A stretch of DNA of 64,000 nt. It comes from Bartonella doshiae NCTC 12862 = ATCC 700133 (GTDB taxonomy: Bacteria; Pseudomonadota; Alphaproteobacteria; Rhizobiales; Rhizobiaceae). This document shows positions 1 through 5,899 of this stretch, piece after piece. Below the pieces are notes generated by a model. That model was not told where the DNA came from. It saw nothing but the letters and a program-made list of their open reading frames with translations, and made no database searches. Position 1 is the first letter of the stretch; each line of letters opens with the position of its first letter. Where the stretch lies: NCBI RefSeq assembly GCF_000278155.1, contig NZ_JH725095.1, forward strand, positions 1 to 64,000. Direction: 5' to 3'. A program made the translations under genes and the position numbers.

Positions 1-57
1 ACCTTCTTAGCGGAAATAGATCAAGACATGAAGCAGATCTTGGCAAGAGCTGCTTAA
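1..57 (+). CDS. 3' end of an unidentified gene (partial)
   Basis: An open frame enters from the left edge and ends at TAA 55-57. It encodes the last 18 residues of a protein, ending in ILARAA. Too little is visible to name it. It is followed at once by a terminator-like hairpin and then by prophage-type genes on the same strand, so it is probably also a prophage or island gene; that is inference. Confidence 0.45.
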   Translation, partial: TFLAEIDQDMKQILARAA

Positions 58-63
58 ACCTAT

Positions 64-91
64 GGGGGTGCTCTCTCCTCCCAGCACCCCC
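64..91 (+). terminator. terminator-like hairpin after the first gene
   Basis: A 9-bp perfect GC-rich stem (gggggtgct 64-72 with agcaccccc 83-91) and a 10-nt loop lie 7 bp after the stop at 57. No clean T run follows, only accctttcc, so it may terminate weakly or mainly protect the mRNA 3' end. Confidence 0.5.
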
Positions 92-101
92 ACCCTTTCC
101 T

Positions 102-131
102 AACAACTTTTAAGTAATGCATGATTCACGC
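102..131 (+). repeat. leader repeat, copy A, upstream of the beta-helix gene
   Basis: Two blocks, aacaacttttaa (102-113) and tgattcacgc (122-131), recur in the same order at 727-757 with almost the same spacer (8 against 9 nt). In both copies the second block ends 36-37 nt before an ATG, and both starts are preceded by a purine-rich site then ataaac. The duplicated leader suggests a shared promoter, operator or mRNA leader for the two prophage genes. Confidence 0.6.
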
Positions 132-167
132 TGCGGGTGGATTGTGCGCAAATCAAGGAAATAAACC

Positions 168-719
168 ATGGAAAAGAAATATGAACTTACTGATGAGACA
201 GATGATTTTTTCGGAAAAACTCTTTACCGCATTCGCGCATTACGAGACTTTAGAAATATTAAAAAAGGTGACCTAGGCGGCTTTATAGCAAAAGAAGATA
301 ACTTAAGTCATGAGGGCAACTGTTGGGTTTGGCATGATGCCAAGGTTTGTGATGATGCTAGAGTTTACGGAAATGCACAAATATTTGAAAGCGCAATAAT
401 TAGAGATAATGCACAGGTTTTCGAGAATGCGAAGGTTTGTGGAGATGCTCATGTTGATCATAATGCGCAAATCTTCGGCAATGCACAAATTTATGACGAT
501 GCATATGTTTATGGTCTTGTTTATGACAATGCTCGTGTTTATGGAAAAGCCGTTATATGTGGAAATGCGCACATTTCCGGAGATATTAGAATTCAAGATA
601 AAGTATATGTTTTCGATAATATAGATATTTCTGGTAATTTTGAAATTCGTGGAGAAACTTCAATCATCTCCAAAAGTGAATATTCAACAATCTATCCAAG
701 CTACATAAGCCGTTTTTAA
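168..719 (+). CDS. prophage-associated repeat protein, beta-helix-like, function unknown
   Basis: A 183-residue protein. Residues 1-45 form a non-repetitive head (YELTDE..., DLGGFIAKEDNLS). From about residue 50 to 165 it is made of short 6-residue-like repeats of the type GNAQIF, DNAQVF, GDAHVD, DDAYVY, GNAHIS. Alternating small and aliphatic residues with N/D-A turns are typical of a left-handed parallel beta-helix, as in hexapeptide-repeat proteins such as the YdcK type. No acyltransferase catalytic residues are evident, so a structural or binding role is as likely as enzymatic. An AAGGAAA site lies before ATG 168. It sits beside the integrase and shares a duplicated leader with the next gene, so I read it as prophage cargo. 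The family name is an inference from repeat pattern only. Confidence 0.7.
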   Translation: MEKKYELTDETDDFFGKTLYRIRALRDFRNIKKGDLGGFIAKEDNLSHEGNCWVWHDAKVCDDARVYGNAQIFESAIIRDNAQVFENAKVCGDAHVDHNAQIFGNAQIYDDAYVYGLVYDNARVYGKAVICGNAHISGDIRIQDKVYVFDNIDISGNFEIRGETSIISKSEYSTIYPSYISRF

Positions 720-726
720 CCACACA

Positions 727-757
727 AACAACTTTTAAACACAAGCGTGATTCACGC
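727..757 (+). repeat. leader repeat, copy B, upstream of the 81-residue gene
   Basis: Second copy of the bipartite leader: aacaacttttaa 727-738, a 9-nt spacer, tgattcacgc 748-757, then 37 nt to ATG 795. The first copy is at 102-131. Sequence between the conserved blocks has diverged, which argues that the blocks themselves are under selection. Confidence 0.6.
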
Positions 758-794
758 CACGAGGGAATTACATCTAAAATGAAGGGGAATAAAC

Positions 795-1040
795 ATGCCA
801 CACCGCCCACCTACTATCACACAACCAGCTATTGCTCGTGCTTTAAGAGAAGCTAAAAAACAAGGATGCGAACTCATAGAAATCAAACCTACAGGGGAAT
901 TATTAATTCATATCAATAAAACCACAGCATCAACAACAAGTAATGTTTATAGCATCAACGATTTTCCACCGCTTGAAAACGAGCAAGAAGAATACAGCAC
1001 CAATAAATCTTGCCCTTCTGTCGATGATATAAAGTTTTAG
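795..1040 (+). CDS. small prophage protein preceding the integrase
   Basis: An 81-residue protein. Its first half (TQPAIARALREAKKQGCELIEIKPTGELLI) has the form 'add a helix, then E-I-x-P-x-G-x-I', which I recognise from small proteins encoded just before tyrosine integrases in rhizobial prophages. The C-terminal half is polar and probably disordered. A strong purine-rich site (GAAGGGGAA) precedes the ATG. It ends 2 bp before the integrase start, so the two are surely co-transcribed. A role as recombination directionality factor is possible from position, but no excisionase helix-turn-helix can be claimed. Confidence 0.7.
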   Translation: MPHRPPTITQPAIARALREAKKQGCELIEIKPTGELLIHINKTTASTTSNVYSINDFPPLENEQEEYSTNKSCPSVDDIKF

Positions 1041-1042
1041 CC

Positions 1043-2086
1043 ATGCCAAAGCGTCGTCCACCACATCTTGTTCGTGAACGTACACGCCATGGTAAAGTTA
1101 TATGGTATGTACGTATTGGTCATGGATCACGGTTTCGGATTGAAGGAACCTATGGAACGCAAGAGTTCGTCGATAATTATACGCTTGCCATTAAACAAGC
1201 ACAAAATGGCATCTCCAAGAAAATAAGACACACCAGACTTACAGAAGGGTCTTTCGATTGGTTATTGCATCAGTATTTACAAAGCATGCAATGGCATAAT
1301 CAATCAGAATCCACTAAAAAAGTTAAATATCGAATTCTGAATAATATTTCTAAACATATTGGTGATCGTGCATATAAAAGCATAGAAAGACACCATATCC
1401 TTGACGCCGTAGACAGAAGGCGGGATACCCCCGCAGCAGCAAAACATTTTTTGACCTCTTTAAACGGTCTCTTTAATTGGGCGGTTGATAATGCCCTTTT
1501 AAATAGAAATCCTGCCTTTAATATAAAAGCACCAAAATCTTTGAACAGTGAGGGATTACTGCCATGGCTAGAAGAGGACATAGATAAATATTATCACCGT
1601 TGGTCACATGGTACACATGAACGCGTATGGATTGATGTTCTTCTTTATACAGGCTTGCGCCGTGGTGATGCCGTTCGTATCGGCTGGAAAGATGTCAAAG
1701 ATAATATCATTTATCTCAAAACAGAAAAGAGCCAATTTAAAACAGATGTTTTTCTTCCAATTTTGCCTGAACTAGCAGAAACCCTTAAAATTGGTCCCAT
1801 AGGTAATGAAACATTCATTTGTGGTAAAGGTGGAAATAAGCTTGTCAAAGAAAGCTTTGGCAACCTTTTTCGTGAAGCGTGTAATACGGCGGGTATTAAA
1901 AAATCAGCGCACGGATTGCGAAAATTAGCAGCAACACGTGCGGCCAATGCTGGTGCTACGGTTTCACAAATGAAAGCGCTTTTTGGCTGGACAGAAGATA
2001 AAATGGCATCCCTTTATACCAAAACAGCTGATAGAAAACGACTTGCAATAGAAGCAATCAAAAAGCTACAAAAAGGTTCGGGATAG
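1043..2086 (+). CDS. tyrosine site-specific recombinase (phage integrase)
   Basis: A 347-residue integrase catalysing strand exchange between attP and attB. An N-terminal SAM-like core-binding region spans about residues 65-170. The catalytic domain carries the full set: Arg206 in YTGLRRGD, Lys around 230 in the beta-hairpin, His290 and Arg293 in AHGLRK, Trp316 in FGWTED in place of the second His, and nucleophile Tyr325 in ASLYTK. Length is normal for prophage integrases and the frame is intact, so the enzyme is likely active. It follows the 81-residue gene by 2 bp. A candidate attachment site with a tRNA-Ser 3' end lies 83 bp downstream, which fits an integrase at the element's edge. Confidence 0.93.
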   Translation: MPKRRPPHLVRERTRHGKVIWYVRIGHGSRFRIEGTYGTQEFVDNYTLAIKQAQNGISKKIRHTRLTEGSFDWLLHQYLQSMQWHNQSESTKKVKYRILNNISKHIGDRAYKSIERHHILDAVDRRRDTPAAAKHFLTSLNGLFNWAVDNALLNRNPAFNIKAPKSLNSEGLLPWLEEDIDKYYHRWSHGTHERVWIDVLLYTGLRRGDAVRIGWKDVKDNIIYLKTEKSQFKTDVFLPILPELAETLKIGPIGNETFICGKGGNKLVKESFGNLFREACNTAGIKKSAHGLRKLAATRAANAGATVSQMKALFGWTEDKMASLYTKTADRKRLAIEAIKKLQKGSG

Positions 2087-2136
2087 ACATAAAATAAGTT
2101 AAAAGAATCAACGGAATCAAAACTCCCGAACTTTTA

Positions 2137-2155
2137 TATAACTTATTGATTTTAT
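2137..2155 (+). repeat. 19-bp direct repeat, left copy (possible integrase arm site)
   Basis: tataacttattgattttat is repeated exactly at 2203-2221. The two copies bracket the GC-rich tRNA-Ser-like sequence 2169-2185. A degenerate inverted form (acataaaataagtta) overlaps the integrase stop near 2088. Direct repeats around an attachment core are what arm-type integrase sites look like. Confidence 0.65.
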
Positions 2156-2168
2156 ATAAATATAACGC

Positions 2169-2185
2169 TCCCACCCCCTCCGCCA
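2169..2185 (+). other. probable attachment core: 3' end of a tRNA-Ser gene
   Basis: tcccaccccctccgcca is the typical end of a bacterial tRNA-Ser: distal T-stem, acceptor strand CCCCCTCC, discriminator G and CCA. No tRNA body precedes it; the sequence before it is AT-rich and lacks the T-loop. Such 3' fragments are the usual mark left by integration into a tRNA gene. It lies 83 bp after the integrase and between two 19-bp direct repeats. The intact tRNA-Ser should be at the other end of the element, outside this window. Confidence 0.6.
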
Positions 2186-2202
2186 CAGCACTTTTGTCGT
2201 GC

Positions 2203-2221
2203 TATAACTTATTGATTTTAT
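2203..2221 (+). repeat. 19-bp direct repeat, right copy
   Basis: Exact copy of 2137-2155, starting 17 bp after the tRNA-Ser-like core. A small hairpin (agcac 2187-2191 with gtgct 2199-2203) lies between the core and this copy. Confidence 0.65.
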
Positions 2222-2521
2222 GTCTGTATGTAGCTTGTCATCGGGTTTTGTATATTTTGACACTAGGTTTTGTACCAATTTATTTTTTTTCAAAGGATTT
2301 TTAAGGGGTTCTCAAAGGGTCTTCAAAGACCTTTCAAAAGGTATTTAAAAACTCTTCCATGAATCTTTTTTTCTTCCTCTAAAAGTCGCAATTTGAGATG
2401 ATGAGTTCTTGAGCCAGAGTCGGATTATTTGAGATGCGGCATTTATAAGATGCAGTGACCTCTTTCTACATAAATTGACTGATAATTTTTCTGTATCCTA
2501 AGCACATTATTAAAGAGAGAA

Positions 2522-2644
2522 ATGTTTAAGCAATTCGGTCAACTTAACCGAATTGCTTTTCAGTATGCAATTGTGCAATGTTTGCACCATTGCTCCTTTG
2601 AGGAATTGGGTAAACATTACCCTATTGCTGTACTCATGCAGTAG
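2522..2644 (+). CDS. possible 40-residue ORF running through the hairpin array
   Basis: An ATG at 2522, preceded by aaagagagaa, opens a 40-codon frame that ends at TAG 2642. It lies inside the first three units of the hairpin array and encodes F-K-Q-F-G-Q-L-N-R-I-A-F at its start. The DNA-level symmetry of the array accounts for its sequence better than coding does, so I list it only as a possibility. Confidence 0.15.
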   Translation: MFKQFGQLNRIAFQYAIVQCLHHCSFEELGKHYPIAVLMQ

Positions 2645-2732
2645 GATCAACTTGATTCTATTGCTCTTTGAGAAATTGGTGCAAGTTGCACCTATTCCTC
2701 ATCACGATCGATCAAATGGTTAACTTGATCCT
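2528..2732 (+). repeat. array of six imperfect tandem hairpins, ~36-bp period
   Basis: Six inverted repeats are centred near 2543, 2580, 2615, 2651, 2685 and 2724, spaced 34-39 bp. Units 2-5 share one plan: outer arms like CAAT/ATTG, often an unpaired T, an inner 6-bp stem and a 3-nt loop. Inner stems are GTGCAA/TTGCAC (unit 2), GGGTAA/TTACCC (3), GGATCA/TGATTC with one G-T pair (4) and GGTGCA/TGCACC (5). Unit 1 is a 12-bp perfect stem (2528-2539 with 2547-2558); unit 6 is degenerate. Linkers share gctcTTTGAGg-like text. Inner stems differ yet still pair, as expected if structure is selected. A TTGACT at 2475-2480 could belong to a promoter. Function unknown. Confidence 0.7.
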
Positions 2733-2911
2733 TTGATTTTCTGTCACTCAGAAGTTTCCTTTTCTCCTGTTTTGTTTCCCTTGTTTGGTGCTTCGAGTGT
2801 AATTTCTGTGGTATAACTGCTTTATTTTTCATAGCAGTGGGTCACGGTGGCGGCTTTCCATGGTTTTTCCTGTCTATTGTCATTACTGATTATGAAGATT
2901 CAGTGAAATGA
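2729..2911 (+). pseudogene. open frame for a small hydrophobic peptide, no usual start codon
   Basis: A frame free of stops runs from 2729 to TGA 2909-2911, about 60 codons, directly after the hairpin array. It encodes a Cys- and Phe-rich hydrophobic stretch followed by GHGGGFPWFFLSIVITDYEDSVK, which looks like real membrane-protein text. There is no ATG; only CTG near its beginning or a GTG inside it. It may be a decayed gene, a gene with a rare start, or chance. I do not recognise the family. Confidence 0.3.
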
Positions 2912-3450
2912 TCTCTTTCTATATCTAGATATCACAGTTATCATATTTGAAGGAACATGTTGCTCTATTGGAGAATAGAGGAATTTTTTAATTAATCTCA
3001 TACAACTGAATTTATTGAATAAACAACGTATTTCACATAGCAATGTGATTAGAGTTAAGGAAATTATAAAACATATGTCATTTTCGTCATCTACACTTAT
3101 TAACAAAGCTTTACTGTTTTATGGTGTAAGCTACTCAAATACAAATTTTATTAATATATACGTATCGATAGGCCTTTAAAAATAAACCACTTCTAGGTCA
3201 AGTAATTGAATCTGTTTCAATCATTAATTTACCTTAATATTTTACAATATATTATTAATATTTAATAAGCTAATATTAATAATAGTATTTTAAAATATCA
3301 CTAAGTAAGATTAATCAATAATTTTATTAAAGTAAAAAATTATAAAAATATAATTTTTTTCATAAAGAATCTGTTTTCTTAAATTAAAAACACTTTTCAT
3401 AAAGAAAATACATCCTATATAATTTGTGAAATAGCTGCGGAGATATTTTT
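2912..3450. other. AT-rich spacer before lemA
   Basis: Very AT-rich sequence, mostly runs of A and T after 3150. I see no convincing gene or RNA. A short minus-strand frame at 2900-3106 has no homology-like content or ribosome site. The promoter for lemA should lie near the right end; the GGAG at 3438 is its ribosome-binding site. Confidence 0.5.
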
Positions 3451-4092
3451 ATGTTAAATGTACAAACTTCAATGAGACTTACTTATCCTATGAATAAAAT
3501 GTTAAGACGATTTTCAATAGCTGTTTTTTTTGTATTTTTAATGCCATTTTTAAGTGGTTGTGGATTTAATACTATACCAACAAATGAAGAAAAAGCACAT
3601 GCAGCATGGAGTGAAGTACTAAACCAATATCAACGCCGAACAGATCTTATTCCTAATCTTGTAGAAACTGTCAAAGCATATGCATTTCATGAGCAAGCTG
3701 TTTTTACGAATGTTATTGAAGCTCGTGCCAAAGCAACGCAAGTAAACATTAATGCCGATATGTTGAATAACCCAGAAATAATGCAACAATATATCAACAA
3801 TCAAGCAAATTTATCAAGCGCGCTTTCGCGTCTTATGGCTGTTGTTGAAAACTACCCTGATCTCAAAGCAAATCAGAACTTTTTAGCTCTCCAATCACAA
3901 TTAGAAGGAACTGAGAACCGTATTTCTGTTGCTCGCCGTGATTATATAGAATCAGTGCGTATATACAACACTGCCCTTAAAACAATACCAACAATGATTT
4001 GGGCAAAACTATGGTTTCGTGATGCTAAACCTATGCCAACATTTACTATTGATACCGATAACCAAAAAACACCAAAAGTTAATTTTAATTAA
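3451..4092 (+). CDS. lemA: LemA family lipoprotein
   Basis: A 213-residue protein. An N-terminal hydrophobic segment ends in a lipobox (LSGC, Cys near residue 37), so it should be an envelope lipoprotein. The body matches LemA: EKAHAAWSEVLNQYQRRTDLIPNLVETVKAYAFHEQAVFTNVIEARAKA, then a long helical region and FRDAKPMPTF near the end. LemA proteins are four-helix membrane-attached proteins of unclear biochemical role. The next gene, a TPM-domain protein, begins on the base after this stop, a pairing very common in bacteria that suggests joint envelope function. ATG 3451 has GGAG 10 nt upstream; a second Met near residue 14 would give a more typical lipoprotein signal and is an alternative start. 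Confidence 0.9.
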   Translation: MLNVQTSMRLTYPMNKMLRRFSIAVFFVFLMPFLSGCGFNTIPTNEEKAHAAWSEVLNQYQRRTDLIPNLVETVKAYAFHEQAVFTNVIEARAKATQVNINADMLNNPEIMQQYINNQANLSSALSRLMAVVENYPDLKANQNFLALQSQLEGTENRISVARRDYIESVRIYNTALKTIPTMIWAKLWFRDAKPMPTFTIDTDNQKTPKVNFN

Positions 4093-4944
4093 ATGAAATT
4101 ATTTAGACATTCCATACGACACAGTGTTTTTCTATATTTATGGGCTCTTATGGGGATTTTGTGTTTGTTTTTTGCACTGAAAAGTGTTGCTTGTTCACAA
4201 ACAAAATTTCCTCCTTTAACTGGTTATGTTAACGATATGGCTCATTTGCTTGATCATATAACAAAAGAGAATCTAGCAAAAAAACTGGCTACACTTGAAG
4301 AAAAAACAGGAGATCAAATTGTTATTATAACTCTCCCTAGCCTTTCAGGAATTGATATAGAGACATATAGTAACTCCCTTTTTCGCATATGGAAATTAGG
4401 TCAAAAACAGATCAATAACGGTGTATTACTCGTCATTGCACCAAATGAACGCGAAATACGTATTGAAGTAGGCTATGGTTTGGAAGGAGAGTTAACAGAC
4501 GCTGTTTCCTCAGTCATAATTAATACCTTCATTCTTCCAAATTTCCGTGAAGGAAATTATCAAAAAGGAATTGTCGAAGCCGTTCATGCAATTATCAAAA
4601 TTATTACAGAAAATGATTCTGATTTTTCTTTTCGAATCAAAGAAAAAGTAAAAGCTGTTGAAGCACAACGTAAACAAGCTGAAAAAGAAGAAATGGTCAT
4701 CAATACAATTATGTTTTTAGCACTTTTTATAATTGTTGGTTTACCAATTTTAGCAATGATTTTTGGTAAAAAAGTAGGCCCACAAAAATATCTCTGGATG
4801 GGTATCATCTTCACACCTTGGTTTTTGAATTTAAATGCTCGCGGTAGATATTCTGGTGGAATATTTGGAAACCATTCAGGAGGAGGAGGTTTCAAAGGTG
4901 GTGGTGGATCATCAGGTGGTGGCGGAGCAACAGGGAGATGGTAA
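4093..4944 (+). CDS. TPM-domain membrane protein (YgcG family)
   Basis: A 283-residue protein. An N-terminal signal or anchor (about 12-35) precedes a TPM domain (about 40-170) with the family features FPPLTGYVNDMAHLL, TGDQIVIITLPSL, NNGVLLVIAPNEREIRIEVGYGLEG and LPNFREGNYQKGI. Then come a charged helix, a transmembrane segment near 200-222, a second hydrophobic stretch, and a glycine-rich tail (GGGGFKGGGGSSGGGGATGRW), the hallmark of this family. Its ATG directly abuts the LemA stop, so the two are translationally coupled. TPM proteins have been linked to phosphatase-like or envelope-repair activities, but the exact role here is unknown. Confidence 0.9.
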   Translation: MKLFRHSIRHSVFLYLWALMGILCLFFALKSVACSQTKFPPLTGYVNDMAHLLDHITKENLAKKLATLEEKTGDQIVIITLPSLSGIDIETYSNSLFRIWKLGQKQINNGVLLVIAPNEREIRIEVGYGLEGELTDAVSSVIINTFILPNFREGNYQKGIVEAVHAIIKIITENDSDFSFRIKEKVKAVEAQRKQAEKEEMVINTIMFLALFIIVGLPILAMIFGKKVGPQKYLWMGIIFTPWFLNLNARGRYSGGIFGNHSGGGGFKGGGGSSGGGGATGRW

Positions 4945-5078
4945 AATAAACGCAAATTTAAAGCGTAATGAATAAAATATTGTATTTTCTCTCACTTTAA
5001 TAAATAATTCCGCATCTTAGTTTATAATTTCTTATATTGATTACAATAAAAACTCTAACGCTAACATAAATATTGCTG

Positions 5079-5816
5079 ATGACATTTAAATCAAAATATA
5101 TTAGCCGCGATTGCCTACCGCATCATTTTAAAGCATTCCATGGGAGTCCACCGGTAGAATGGAAAATTAGTGATAATTTAGTCGAGTATCCTGAAGCTTT
5201 GCGCTATATGCAAAAACATGTAGAAAATATTTTGACGCAAACCGCACATGAACAAGTTTGGCTTTTGGAACACCCTTCTCTTTACACAGCTGGAACAAGT
5301 GCCAAAAAAAAAGACCTTTTAGCACCTTATTTGTTCCCTGTGTATGAAGCAGGTCGGGGTGGTGAATTTACATATCATGGACCAGGACAGCGTATTGCTT
5401 ATATCATGCTTGATCTTAAACGCCGAAAACAAGACATCCGTGCTTTTATTGGTGCACTAGAAGAGTGGATCATACAGATGCTTGCAAAATTTAATATTAG
5501 AGGAGAACGTCGAGAAGATCGTGTTGGCGTTTGGGTTAAACGACCCAATTACCCATCAATGCCAAACGATTTCTTTCCCGAAGATAAAATCGCTGCTATT
5601 GGCATTCGTGTACGTAGATGGGTAAGCTTTCATGGCATTTCCATTAATGTTGATCCTAATTTAGCACATTATTCAGGGATTGTTCCCTGTGGAATCACAA
5701 AACACGGTGTTACCAGCTTTCTTGATCTAGGTTTTCCTGTAACAATGCACGATATTGACATTGCTCTGAAACAAGCATTTGAACAAATTTTTGGCCCAAC
5801 AATTGATGTTGCCTAA
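5079..5816 (+). CDS. lipB: octanoyl-ACP:protein N-octanoyltransferase
   Basis: LipB moves the octanoyl group from acyl carrier protein to lipoyl-domain lysines, the first step of lipoate attachment. Counting from the upstream TTG at 5073, the protein shows [13 protein letters not shown] (about 94-106), the catalytic Lys172 in DKIAAIG and the acyl-accepting Cys206 in [12 protein letters not shown], with FHGISINV between. Length (245 from this ATG) is normal. I take ATG 5079; TTG 5073 is in frame 6 nt earlier, and neither has a strong ribosome site. It stands alone between the TPM gene and parE on the same strand. Confidence 0.95.
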   Translation: MTFKSKYISRDCLPHHFKAFHGSPPVEWKISDNLVEYPEALRYMQKHVENILTQTAHEQVWLLEHPSLYTAGTSAKKKDLLAPYLFPVYEAGRGGEFTYHGPGQRIAYIMLDLKRRKQDIRAFIGALEEWIIQMLAKFNIRGERREDRVGVWVKRPNYPSMPNDFFPEDKIAAIGIRVRRWVSFHGISINVDPNLAHYSGIVPCGITKHGVTSFLDLGFPVTMHDIDIALKQAFEQIFGPTIDVA

Positions 5817-5899
5817 GTGAATTGATTTTTAAATAAAAAACAGGCATAAAGTTTATTTTGATTAAGAATTTATTTTAATGAGGTAAATAATCAAACGCC

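Noticed and set aside
303-596. Minus-strand 97-codon frame inside the beta-helix gene
   Set aside because: It is the antisense of the repeat-coding region; its own repeats mirror the plus-strand repeats and it has no ribosome site.
2528-2558. Simple terminator of the integrase
   Set aside because: The first hairpin is a perfect 12-bp stem, but it is about 440 bp after the integrase stop, has only a short T run, and is clearly the first unit of a repeated series.
2528-2732. CRISPR array
   Set aside because: The spacing is CRISPR-like, but each unit is itself a hairpin with no constant repeat of 25 bp or more, there are no unique spacers, and no cas genes are in the window.
2900-3106. Minus-strand 68-codon frame
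   Set aside because: No family-like text, no convincing ribosome site, and composition follows the AT-rich background.
4584-4955. Minus-strand proline-rich 123-codon frame
   Set aside because: It is the antisense of the glycine-rich tail of the TPM protein; Gly codons read backward give Pro.
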